Assembly: GCA_916700875.1 (NCBI GenBank)
Contig: CAKAKS010000034.1
Span: 16,583,718-16,647,717 of the forward strand
Length of the DNA stretch: 64,000 nt
Source of the DNA: Sebastes aleutianus
Taxonomy: Eukaryota > Chordata > Actinopteri > Perciformes > Sebastidae
Reading direction: 5' to 3'
Shown here: one piece after another, positions 20,971 through 32,510 of the stretch
How positions within the stretch are numbered: the first letter of the stretch is position 1
Layout of the letters: each line of letters opens with the position of its first letter
Made by a program: the position numbers and the translations under genes
The notes under the pieces: generated by a model
What the model saw: only the letters and a program-made list of their open reading frames with translations
Database searches by the model: none
What the model was told of the DNA's origin: nothing

Positions 20971-23287
20971 CTGGTGGAGGGAACAGCGAAGACGGGACAG
21001 AAGAGATTATGTAGCATTAAAACATCCACACCAAAAGGTCTGACTTTGCGCACTTAAAAGTCATGATCTAAGCGCCACAAAGCCGCCCAGAACTCAGTGA
21101 ACCTTCAGAGGAAGAGGTGTTTATGAAGCGGCATCTGCTGTGCCATTCTCCAGTCTGTCAATCAAACCGTTGATGACGTATGACTCTGCCTCAGGGGGCA
21201 TGAGGTGAAGTTATTCTGATACTCTGTTCTGAAGACAGTTTTGGAGCTGCACTGTGAATGGTATGGCTGGTGGAAAGAGGACATGGAGGCTGTTTCTTGT
21301 TCAATGTGTGGCCTACATACTGTAGAAAGAACCTGATGCCACTTTGATCTCTTCTCCCCCTTCCTGATAAGTCTGTAAATCCTATCCAACTGTTTTCCAT
21401 TCAGCAACCCCCAACAACAGAGGTCAAAGGGCAAACCAAGTTAGACCAGTTTGTACCCATGTAGGTGATGTCCTAACCTTCCATAATATTTATTGGCTGA
21501 GCTGAGGCGTCATGGGAACTATAGGAGAACACCTTGGCCTTCAGAGACATGTGAGACGGACTGTGAATGTGGACAACGCCAATGTCTTTTGAAGGTAGAG
21601 TACAGGACTCTGTGACGCAAGAACTAGTCTGAGTATGTTGGTTGTTCATCTTTACATTGTTCTCTAATGGCCATAGACCTCATACACTCACTGTACACTC
21701 CTATTATGGTAACACAGTCACACAAGAGAAGGCGAGGGGTGATCACAGCTATGTTTTTTTCAATGAAGCCTTATTTTCTGCCAAAATTTCTAACAGTTTT
21801 AGTTGTTTCACATTAGAGATTTATGTAATTGTCTAATCACATCAAACCACACCCACACAGTCCTGATGAAGCAGATTATCTGAGTTTTTGAGAGCAGTCA
21901 AATGCTTAAGATTTGAAGTAGGGCTGCAACTATAGATTATCTAGTAATCTAGTATTCGTATAGACAAAGCTTCGATGTAGAGCTGCAACGATGCTTTCAA
22001 GGTGAACACTCAAAAACACCTGGAAAAGAATATGATCTTTTTGTTCTGTCTGAGTTGTGACAGCTCAACTCTAAAACAAACTACTAGGAGCATAAGGTCA
22101 GGTCAGGTAAGGTAAAGAACTAAAACCATTTCAAGAGTATCTATTCAACTTCATCCCTGCTGGCGCCATAGAATGACTGAACTATATACATTTCTATGAT
22201 GCAAACACCAGTGGCCACACGTGATAAATCCCATATAGCGTTCAAGACTCCTTGGGGTTTGCAGCTGTCTAATAACAGCAAAGGGGGGGTCTGACCTTGA
22301 CTCAGTTGGCAGTGGGCCCCCAAAATGATCGCAGCAACAGGGAAGACATGGAACAATGCCAACACATCCTGATCCCCCTCTGAGCATATGACCAGAACAG
22401 GCTCCTTACAGAAAGAACAGGAGCCCTATTTTCAGAGCAGCTGAGGAGCCATCTGAGGGTTGAAATACCTCTTTATAGATGACATTAACCATCTTTAATT
22501 ATTAATTTCACCTTTCACTGAGGCATTGAGTTACAGAGCTGCTGGCAGCTGATTCTCAAAGCAGAGGACTTTTGGTGTGAACACTGCTACTGTACGTGCT
22601 GCAGAGCCAAAAATAGATTTCCTTGTGTAATACAGATGAGACGAAAAAGAGGAACAATGTCTCAAAACACTGACAGCACTGCCTGGTTTAAAAAAAAGGA
22701 GTGGTAGTGGATGAAAACTTAACCGAACCTTTGTGGAATTTGAAAAGCCGGTGTTTAACTGTGGCATGGTCATTAGTTTAATGGGTTTACAAGCTGCATG
22801 TTATGTATATTATCCTTGCAGGCTGGAATCCGGCTGGGCCACTCAGCGGGTATAATGTGTTGCAAGTATTGACACATTTTCACAAAGTCTCATTTATTAC
22901 TACACACACATAAACCATATGCCTCACAAAACATCTATAGACTCCTACTGATCATTTAAGAAAATAAAAGCCTCAGCAAGTGATGAATTGTTAGTTTAAT
23001 TAAAAAGACTAATGCACACAATAATATATGTGCCTCACAGCAATCAGCTACCCAACCACACATTTAAAGGGAAATCCAATAGATGTGTGTAAATAAATAG
23101 CTGACTCATATAATAACATCCTGTGACAGTGCAAATTGAAAATGTTAGTTATGCATGATAAATGATGAGTATATATGAGTGTAAAGACACAGTATTGATC
23201 ATAACAGATATGTAAAACTGTGTGAAAATTTGAAAAATCATCAGACATGCAGGTGCAGTCAAACCCATGATAAAAACAGGCTCATAC
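20971..23287 (-). other. lpin1 intron 1, nothing gene-like
   Basis: Ordinary intron sequence between the proposed non-coding exon and the first coding exon. A fragment of the reading TAGGGCTGCAACTATAGATT near 21920 is repeat-like. No ORF here resembles a known protein. Confidence 0.6.
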
Positions 23288-23470
23288 CTTCTATAGTTGC
23301 TGCTGCTGACAGCCTTTACCAAAACACCGGTGCTTCCTCAGTGGTGAATGACAGCTCAATAACACATTATAGAAGCAGCATTTCCCGGTAGAGGTGATGC
23401 TGGGTGTTTGATAAAGCCTCGACTTGCTGTCACCGACTTAAAAACGGACTGTTTAAGTCAACGCGATAGT
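23288..23470 (-). other. lpin1: Probable lpin1 non-coding first exon (5' UTR)
   Basis: On the minus strand, TATAGAAG is followed by GTATGAG, a good donor, 2.3 kb upstream of the first coding acceptor. The upstream limit is a guess. No other convincing donor was found between here and the coding exon. Confidence 0.4.
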
Positions 23471-23600
23471 AGTTTGTCCCTCTGACCGCCTCTGTTCCTC
23501 TCTCTCTCTCTCTGTCTGTCTCAGCAGAACCCCGTCAGTGGATGACATCATCTGCAGCAGAACCCGCCGGTCAGCCAATCAGCGTCGAGCTGTTGAGTTG
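23470..23600 (-). promoter_or_regulatory. lpin1: Candidate lpin1 promoter
   Basis: CCAAT at 23575-23579 (reads ATTGG in gene orientation), a CRE-like TGATGTCATC on the minus strand at about 23541-23550, and a GA-rich tract precede the proposed exon. There is no TATA box. Confidence 0.35.
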
Positions 23601-23844
23601 CCAAACTCATCGGTTTCCAGCTGCCACAGTGGCAACTAAATTACAGCTGCTTTGCTCACACTACTGTTGCAGAAGGGTTGACTGGTAGAGTCAAATTTGG
23701 TATCTCAAAGTAAAAGTTTGATAAAGAAAACAAAAATAACTTTCTTAAAGAAGCTGAATTCAACCCAAAACGGATCTGTTATATAAATGAAATATTTCAC
23801 TACAGTAACATACAATGTCCAGGTGTTTTTAATCAGGAAATAAA

Positions 23845-23933
23845 TTAAAAATTAAAAATTAAAAATTAAAAATTAAAAATAAAAAAAAAATAAAAAAAAA
23901 AAAAAAATAAAAAAAAAAATAAAAAATAAAAAT
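23845..23933. repeat. A-rich low-complexity tract with AAATT units
   Basis: Repeats of AAATTAAA followed by almost pure A with occasional T. Confidence 0.85.
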
Positions 23934-24319
23934 CTATATCTAACTGGATACTTAATTATTATTATTATACGTGATACACAAATTCTGCTTCATTAGGGCT
24001 CATTAAACTTGTCAGTGGATATCTAAAAGTTGGTGAAATAGTGCGATTAAACAATAGAATAGACTTATGCTTTATGAATGCCATTTTAGCCAATTTTGAA
24101 TAAATAAATGTGTCATGAAATAATAAAGGTCCCCTGAAAAAAAATACAAGTATATTTATATTTACAATTATTTGTATATTTATTGCCTCTTGTTTTTTTC
24201 AGGATTTATTTCATAGTCATATTTAATTAATTCATGAGAATATTTATTTATTTGTATTTATTTAATATTGGCTAAAATGGCATTCCATAATGCTTTATGT
24301 TTTTGATTTTAGAAAAAAT

Positions 24320-24575
24320 ATATATGACGTGTTAATTATATTATGACTTTTTTATGACATTTTTCGGCATACTATATAATTACTTTTTCGATATACTATA
24401 ATATGACTTTTTTTATGAATTTTTATGACATACTATATAATAACTTTTTTTTAACATACTATATTATGAATTTAAAAAAAAAAAAATTCCCACATACTAT
24501 ACTAAGATTTTTTTTCCACATATTATACTATGACTTTTTATTACGAATTTTTTCTATATATTATAATACATAGCA
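24320..24575. repeat. Degenerate AT-rich tandem repeat
   Basis: Units of about 40-45 bp containing CATACTATATAAT and TATGACTTTTTTAT recur five to six times with drift. Confidence 0.6.
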
Positions 24576-24599
24576 CAACCTTACCACGCTACAGTGTCT

Positions 24600-25484
24600 C
24601 AGTTTAAAGGGCCCTGAGGGAAACTGCAGCAGCTCCTGTGACGGTGAGAAATAGCGGTGCCTACGTGAGCGTCTGAAGTCAGCCAGTCAGCCTGATGCAG
24701 TGAGGCGATGTTTCTAGCCAATCACAGGCCATTATGAGAGCACATGCGATGTTGGCAGTCTAGACTGAGACCATGTAGTGTAACTGTGTGTCAGGAGGAT
24801 GTGGTTGACTGGTGGAGTCATTATGAACCCAAACACCAGCTATGTATGCAGGCTATAGGAGGCAGACACTTCTGTTACACTATTACAAACACACAGACAC
24901 AGGTTTACATAGACTTAGATGCACTTACCAGGTATTAACATAGTCATAATGTAGACTATAAACTTCCCCTACTTATGCACTCAAATTAAAAACAAATGAA
25001 GCTTTATTGGCATGAAAGTTAGTTCTTCTTCATGGAAGATTTCCCTGCACCAGCTCAAATATTTCATGGGCTACACGCTACAACAGCCTCACGTGCAGCT
25101 CTTCTACAACATGAGCCAGTTCGGTGTGCGTGTGTGTGTGTGTGTGTGTGCACACAGTGCATGGGAACTAATGGTTTTGCCAGACTTTCCGGGCTAAACC
25201 AGAAAAGGAGGAACTTGTTAGGGTTTTTCCTCCTGCATGTGTGTTATTATCTTGTGACGGGACTGTTGTGTAATTTTGAAAATGATCGCATCGTCATGCC
25301 AGATGACACTATTATGAAATTCAGTGGAAAAAAATAAAGATAAAACCAATGATATAAAAACAAAGACACGCTCCGCTCGTAAATTTGAACTATAGTCACA
25401 ATTTGTTGAGTAGCAAACAGTGCATGTCACAATGTCAAACTGGGCAATGACAGAGCTGCAGTCTCATCTTGCACTGTTCCGGCT

Positions 25485-25547
<63 letters not shown>

Positions 25548-27205
25548 TGGTTTACAATCTTGCAGTTTCAGCATGTTTAGTTTCAGATCCAGTTTGTTGC
25601 CTGAGAACTTTTGTCTTTGTTTGCACCAACCTGCAACCTCAGCTGACATTAAACACTTTTATGAATGGATAGATTGGTGGTTTCTTTTACCGCGTAATAA
25701 GTTATGTAAAATAGTTTATATTTTTGTCCATCCACCTTCTTTGAATTGAGGAATTTCCTGTGAAATATGAAGTGTGCTCTTGAAATTTCTCCCTCATACT
25801 GTACATTTATTCTGCATTTGTAAGGAAGCTCTTGTCTCCTGTGCAGCTACAGTTCAGTTTCATTCATCACAGTACAAGCCACTACTAGTGTAACTGATGC
25901 ACCCTGAATTTAACGTGCATTTTTATTACATTGTACTAAACAACTCATGAATGTGTAACCCTGCAAGTTTCACTAACAACACCTTGGACTTTCTTTTAAA
26001 GTTGCTTAAAAATGTCACATTAAACCTGCAGTATATACAGACATCGGTCTTGTAAGTGTCACCGAGTTTCTACACGGATATTCGAGCCACACAGCTGCCC
26101 TGAGACATGCTTCCAAGAGCGAGCTGCTTTGCCAGGAAGGGCTGATCTCAGCTGATGTACTCTGGACACCAACCAGCAGATGATAGCAGTTTCATGTATG
26201 GTCAGCGCTGTGACTGGTATCAGGCTACAAAAAACAAGTTGACATATGACGCTGTCAATAAAACATTCAACAACATTTATCAACGGGGTAAAAACAAAAT
26301 TTGATTTGCTTTAATTAGTCCTCAAATATCTTAAATTTGACATATTTTACATGCATTCACACAGACCTATTGGCCTAATTTGGTACCTGTACTGTAGGTT
26401 GACCTTATTAAGCACCAAATAAAATCCCCCTCTGTGCTCGGAGGAGTGTCTTGGCTGATGTGGTCTCACTCAGTTCATCCAATCACAACTTTATATATGT
26501 AGCTATGATATAACTCCTTCCTATATGCACCATGCAAACTGTAAGTAGGGCAACCACTTGTTTACTCTACATTCATAAGTCTGTCAAAAATAGTTACTTG
26601 ACTTTTAAGGGTGTTCTTTTGAATCATGTGAGATAGAAAACATCAGCTTCTGTGCACAAACACACTGTCAAACCAGCCAACAACTCCTTACATTTCGGTA
26701 TTACACCTTTCACATTTTTTTTTATTTATAACCAGGGCTCATTCATCACAATGTTTGCACTCCAAACCAAATTTTTCATACACCTTCTATACAAATTTAC
26801 ACACTCAATCTACACAACGGTAGAACGACGATCATTTTAAATGAGTGATTCCACCGCGGACTTGACCGACTCCTCACAATGTGCCTCAGGCCATCAAAAA
26901 CAACATGCACACGCACGACTTATTCTGTTCAGACGTCATTTCAGTTGACTCAGCAAGGGCTCGGTGCTATGACAAATTCATTGCGTAATCTTTTTTACAC
27001 ACTTGGTTGATATCAAGGCCTCTGATTGGCTCTGGCTGTTCTGGTCTGTGAGTCACAAGACCTGATGGAATAATTAGCTGGAAATGAACTGAACTCTGAT
27101 TCGGTGATTAAAAGGTAAAAAAAAAACTCTTTGTCCGTGACTAGGGAAATTATGAGTGTGGAACACCCTCTTGGGCAAAACAACATGAGATTTTGTTTAA
27201 CTAAC
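24600..27205. other. Spacer without recognisable genes
   Basis: Contains (GT)n runs at about 25126-25150 and 25486-25545. ORFs over these runs are simple-repeat artefacts. No exon with protein similarity was seen on either strand. Confidence 0.6.
25486..25545. repeat. (GT)n microsatellite, about 29 units
   Basis: Uninterrupted GT repeats. Confidence 0.95.
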
Positions 27206-27212
27206 TCAGGAT

Positions 27213-28005
27213 TTAAAGCAGCAGTGGGTAGAATTGGAGCAAATATGATTGAAAGAAGTTATTTTTTATAAAACGGTCACTATATCCTGACACAAGTGCA
27301 TGAGACAGGTAATCTGAGAAAAATCATGTGCCTCTGTGTCCTCCGGTGCTCCTAATGGCATCTGCAAGATTTCACAGATCGGGGGAAAACAACCAATCAG
27401 AGCCGAGCTGGAGCCTGCCGTCTCCGAGCAGCTGTCAATCGCTCTCAAACTCCGATCAAACGGTCAAACTAGGCAGCGCTGATCAAATATGAATCAATAT
27501 TCTGTTACTGTTATGCCTATTTCTCACTTCAAATGTTTTCAGAAACATCTTGTAGTGTACTGTACCCGGCAGCCATGTTGAGATCAGTTGAGGAAATACC
27601 AAGCACTGCCCACCAGCCAGAGCAATCTTTCTCATTTTACAGCTAAACAGTACACTACAAGATGTTTCTGAAAACATTTGAGGCGAGAAATAGGCATTAC
27701 AGTAACAGATTATTGATTCATATTTGATCAGCGCTGCCTAGTTTGACCATTTGATCGGAGTTTGTGAGTGATTGACAGCTGCCTCCATTGAATGAACAGC
27801 CAATAGGAACGCTCTCTCTCTTAAATGACCTATGATTGGCCAAAGTCTCCCATCGTGAGCTTGATTTTTTAAAGTCTGAAAACAGAGCCATGAGGAGGTG
27901 CAGAAGTCTAGTTTTCTCTCAGAACACTTGAATTACAATATGCTGAAAGGTTATTATGGATTTTTTGCCCAATGATGCCAAAAATATTCTGCCTACTGCA
28001 GGTTT
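27213..28005. repeat. Repeat family B with internal foldback
   Basis: The flanks match the 18770 copy. The centre has arms 27429-27563 and 27647-27781, reverse complements of about 135 bp (CTGATCAAATATGAATCAAT against ATTGATTCATATTTGATCAG). Confidence 0.85.
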
Positions 28006-28158
28006 AAAACGGGGATATTTCAAAAATAGGTATAAGTATCCACAGTCCACACATATCTTTTAGGATGTGTTGGTGACAACAAAAGGGCCACATGATTAAG
28101 TACTTTCTTAATCAATATCCCAAAAATGTTTATAATACATTTAACGACAACTTTTACC

Positions 28159-29255
28159 TGCCAACTTAAGTCATATGTGACTGCTGTGTGTCTGTGTGTG
28201 TTTCTGAAGTCAACTTAGACTAACATTCTGACAAACAATCCTAACAGGTGTCGCCTTCCTCAAATACCTAAAATGTCAGAGGGTCTCGTGGACTCGTTTA
28301 CCTCACCTAATGAGTCTGGGTTGCAAAATTTGTATGACACATCTTGTTTTCTTCCACGGTAGACTCCCTTCTTGCCAAATAAACAAAACTCATAAAACCA
28401 AAGATGGGGTGAGAAGATCACCTGATCCATCAGGCTGTCCCTCCACCCCACTTCACCCCTGTCCCCTCTCTTCCCCCTTTTCACACCCTTCTTCACCCTC
28501 CCAAGTTTCAGTCTGAACAGATCGTCTTACAGAGGGGATTACTGACACACTCATCCCTGGTCTCACTGTCTCTGCTGTCCTAAGAACCAGCTACAGGACC
28601 CAGTTACTTTAAAACACTGTTTCTGATATACATGTATTTGGACACACACTGTTTTTCCTCTCTTCACTCATGTTGACACACACATGCTGTAAACTACATG
28701 TAAAAGCACAATCCTTTGCTTTTTCGCCTTTTACATCTATTGATTCTGTTCATCAACATGCACTCTTTTACCCAGAATTTATGTTTTTTTCTTCCACACA
28801 TGCAGATGCTTTACTTTACCCAGTTCCAGGTGGTTTCGTTGACATAGCGCTCAACAGCCTCATCAAACTCTTCGTCATCCTCTGCCGATATCATGATTCC
28901 ATAATGTGGTTGATGATCCCAGCTGCAGGTCTCTGATCTGTGCTACCTTCTAAACAGATGTGTGAAACGCCAACAAGTCCGGTCCAGTCTATAGCGTCTT
29001 CACTCTGTGAACATGTCAAGTGTCTGACTGCCGTCTGAAGTGGACAGCGTCTTACTAAATTTACCTGGGCCCCTTGGTCAGAAACCTGAGACTGTCCTGG
29101 AGTGGTCATCATCCACGAGACCCTCTGACATTTTAGGTATTTGAGGAAGGGGACACCTGTTAGGATTGTTTGTCAGAATGTTAGTCTAAGTTGACTTCAG
29201 AAACACACACAGTCACACTTGACCACACAGCAGTCACATATGACTTAAGTTGGCA
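28159..29255. mobile_element. Probable non-autonomous DNA transposon with long terminal inverted repeats
   Basis: Left arm 28159-28292 and right arm 29112-29255 are reverse complements (TGCCAACTTAAGTCATATGT against ACATATGACTTAAGTTGGCA; TACCTAAAATGTCAGAGGGT against ACCCTCTGACATTTTAGGTA). The right arm has a small extra segment. The 820-bp interior has coding-like patches on the minus strand but no recognised transposase. Confidence 0.75.
28818..29112 (-). other. Coding-like patches inside the long-TIR element
   Basis: Minus-strand reading from 29112 runs open for 73 codons (MMTTPGQSQVSDQGAQ at its start) and then stops at about 28891. In a second frame 28890-28820 reads SAEDDEEFDEAVERYVNETT followed by a donor-like GTAAAG. 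GGCCCAG then GTAAAT is another donor-like site. I do not recognise the product. It could be a captured host exon or a decayed element gene. Confidence 0.25.
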
Positions 29256-29829
29256 CTGAGCTCCCCCTCCCAATGCACGCCTAACAGTTTTTTGAATGTG
29301 TAAATTTCTCATTAGTTAACGCAGTGACAGGGACCCTCGTTGTTGCTGTTGACCACAGCTGTCACTGATATTCAGAAACACCTGTCACATGGGATGAAGT
29401 CCAAGTCTCCCTGGTACACGGAGACACTTCCAGTGACCCTGTAATTAATATGACACTGTTGCCACTGATGTGTTTGACCTGGTGACCTTTGGTATATTTG
29501 ATAGGCCAGCTGACTGCTTGCAACCACGGCATCCTCCTCTACTGCAAAGCCTTTTCAATAACAGTCTACACTGCACTCCAGTGGTCAAAAATGTAAATAC
29601 ATGGGGGATTTAGCGTTGCGTTCACTTGCTACATTTAAACTCCGATTTATTAAGACATACCTATGTTGTTACACTTCATGTGTCTTAGATTATAACTATA
29701 TATATCCAGAAACAAGATGCATCCTCTTTGTCATATTTCCTGTGATAAACAACGGTCTACTTTCATCAACTAACAGTGTTTTTTTGTTTTAGTTACAATT
29801 ACATTACATTTTTGATTAGGTCAGGTTGA

Positions 29830-30345
29830 ATTTTGTTATTTTTATTTTATTTAACCTTTATTTAACCAAGTTAGTCCCATTGAGATTAAGAACTTCTTTC
29901 CAAGGGAGACCTGGCCAAGACGGTCAACAGCAAGAACACAAAGTTGCAGACACAGACACAAATAGAGCTCAAATACAATTCACAAACACTAAAAGCACTA
30001 AAATTTGCATTAAAAGAGAACTATGTAAAGACAAATGGGGAGACAAAAAGGAACTTTTCTGGGAGTCAGCTGTACAACAAGGGGGCTAAAAATATTGGCA
30101 AGCCATAGAGTCTGCTTCTAAAGACTTCATTTTAGATTTAAAAATATTTAATGATACCAGCTCCTTGATTTTTAGGTCATTTTGGAGCAAATTCCAGGCT
30201 GAGGGTGCAGAATATGCAAAAGCCCTTTCCCCAATTTTTGTCCGAGCTTTTGGGACAGAGAGCACAAAGAGATCCTGTGAACACAGTGAATACTGTCCAC
30301 ACTTTTTTTTGCGTAAAAACACTTAAGTATTGTGGGAGCAGACCC
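29830..30345 (-). mobile_element. Truncated LINE 3' end, minus orientation
   Basis: The minus strand reads KARTKIGERAFAYSAPSAWN and KIKELVSLNIFKSKMKSL, a LINE ORF2 C-terminal pattern. The 3' end is the TGGCCAGGTCTCCCTTGG type tail with TTTAACCTTTATTT on plus. Confidence 0.7.
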
Positions 30346-30764
30346 AGAATCACCTTATACATAAGGATGTACCATGTACCATGTTGTTAGTTAATTTGAC
30401 TCAAAACATTAACACAAAAGTTCTAGCTTTTCTGTAACTTTAGACTTCATAAGAGGAGGATTTCTAAATTATTATCATTATTTATTACTCGTCACAATTT
30501 TGTGACAAGAGGCGATCAGGCTTTTGCTGTCATGGCTCCCAAACTCTGGACTGCACTTCCTATAGAGATACGATCATCTAACTCTGTATCCACTTTTAAA
30601 AAACTTTTGAAAACATATTTTTTTAGGATAGCATTCCTATAAGTAGAAGGGTATAAATATATGCATGTATACATCTGTTTCTGGACGCATGTGTACATTT
30701 ATACACATTTATGTATATATACTGTATATTCATCATATTGTCCTACCATTTTACCACTTCTATT

Positions 30765-32105
30765 ATTATTGAGATGTTCTGTTTTAGCAGTTACCATATT
30801 TGTTTTTACTCTATCTGCTTTTATTGTCTGTTGTTCTGTTGTAACATTTACCATATCTTTTACTTTATTTATATGCTTTTATTGTCTGATGTTCTGTTTT
30901 AACAGTTACCATATCTTTTACTTTATTTATCTGCTATTATTGTCTGATGTTCTGTTGTAACAGTTACCATATCTTTTACTTTATTTATATGCTTTTATTG
31001 TCTGATGTTCTGTTGTAACAGTTACCATATATCTTACTTTATTTATATGCTTTTATTGTCTGATGTTCTGTTGTAACAGTTACCATATATCTTACTTTAT
31101 TTATATGCTTTTATTGTCTGATGTTCTGTTGTAACAGTTACCATATATCTTACTTTATTTATATGCTTTTATTGTCTGATGTTCTGTTGTAACAGTTACC
31201 ATATATCTTACTTTATTTATATGCTTTTATTGTCTGATGTTCTGTTTTAACAGTTACCATATATTTTACTTTATTTATATGCTTTTATTGTCTGTTTTTC
31301 TGTTTTAACAGTTACCATATCTTTTACTTTATTTATATGCTTTTATTGTCTGATGTTCTGTTTTAACAGTTACCATATCTTTTACTTTATTTATATGCTT
31401 TTATTGTCTGATGTTCTGTTGTAACAGTTACCATATATCTTACTTTATTTATATGCTTTTATTGTCTGATGTTCTGTTGTAACAGTAACCATATATTTGA
31501 CTTTATTTATATGCTTTTATTGTCTGATGTTCTGTTGTAACAGTAACCATATATTTGACTTTATTTATATGCTTTTATTGTCTGATGTTCTGTTGTAACA
31601 GTTACCATATCTTTTACTTTATTTATCTGCTTTTATTGTCTGATGTTCTGTTGTAACAGTTACCATATCTTTTACTTTATTTATCTGCTATTATTGTCTG
31701 ATGTTCTGTTGTAACAGTTACCATATCTTTTACTTTATTTATATGCTTTTATTGTCTGATGTTCTGTTGTAACAGTTACCATATCTTTTACTTTATTTAT
31801 ATGCTTTTATTGTCTGATGTTCTGTTGTAACAGTTACCATATATCTTACTTTATTTATATGCTTTTATTGTCTGATGTTCTGTTGTAACAGTAACCATAT
31901 ATTTGACTTTATTTATATGCTTTTATTGTCTGATGTTCTGTTGTAACAGTAACCATATATTTGACTTTATTTATATGCTTTTATTGTCTGATGTTCTGTT
32001 GTAACAGTAACCATATATTTTACTCTATTTATATGCTTTTATTGTCTGATGTTCTGTTGTAACAGTTACCATATCTTTTACTTTATTTATCTGCTTTTAT
32101 TGTCT
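30765..32105 (+). repeat. Minisatellite, 58-bp unit, about 23 copies
   Basis: The unit includes TTTATATGCTTTTATTGTCT and GATGTTCTGTTGTAACAG. Variants differ at AGTTACCATATCTTTTAC, AGTTACCATATATCTTAC and AGTAACCATATATTTGAC, and like variants cluster. Confidence 0.92.
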
Positions 32106-32157
32106 TGTGAAGCACTTTGTAACATCTGTTTTGAGAAGTGCTATATAAATAAATATA

Positions 32158-32158
<1 letters not shown>

Positions 32159-32231
<73 letters not shown>

Positions 32232-32235
32232 ATAT
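32159..32235. repeat. (ATT)n microsatellite
   Basis: About 25 ATT units forming the LINE tail. Confidence 0.95.
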
Positions 32236-32388
32236 TACTGGGCTAATGCTTGCTGTGCTCTCATGTCACAAAACGCCAGTTTCAAATGTTCCTGCAGCAC
32301 ATGAAGGCACCTCTTGGTGCGTTCACTGTCCTCCTCTTGTCGCATATTGATCCAGCAGCTAGCTGGTCGTTAGCTTTAGTGTGTTAGC

Positions 32389-32433
32389 ATGGTGTCTGTG
32401 GTGTGTAACTGTTTGTCCGTAGTTTCTGGCTGA
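32389..32433 (+). promoter_or_regulatory. gpatch2: Upstream ORF in the gpatch2 leader
   Basis: ATG with A at -3 and G at +4, 14 codons ending TGA, 27 bases before the proposed gpatch2 start. It counts only if transcription begins upstream of it. Confidence 0.4.
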
Positions 32434-32460
32434 AGGTATCTGGCCTTTTGGGGGGCATTA

Positions 32461-32510
32461 ATGTTCCGTGCAGCGAATCTAAAAACCATCGGCAAAGCGG
32501 GAACCGGCTG
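32461..32510 (+). CDS. gpatch2: gpatch2 exon 1
   Basis: MFRAANLKTIGKAGTG plus a split TG|G tryptophan codon, then GTAGGT. This mirrors the human start (MFGAAG...NSW then HF). The ATG context is weak (T at -3). Confidence 0.75.

Larger units (their letters stand above)
30505..32235 (+). mobile_element. LINE 3' end (L2/CR1-like) with minisatellite in its 3' UTR
   Basis: 30505-30640 reads AFAVMAPKLWTALPIEIRSS and STFKKLLKTYFF, the end of a non-LTR ORF2. 32100-32160 is a matching tail (GTGAAGCACTTTGTAACATC, GTGCTATATAAATAAA), followed by (ATT)n. Between them the 3' UTR is filled by the 58-bp array. Confidence 0.75.

Noticed and set aside
25420..25749. Frames over the (GT)n run
   Set aside because: Poly-(CV) or poly-(TH) translations of a microsatellite.
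30765..32105. Regular repeats resembling a CRISPR array
   Set aside because: The 58-bp units are adjacent with no unique spacers, and the host is a vertebrate; it is a minisatellite.
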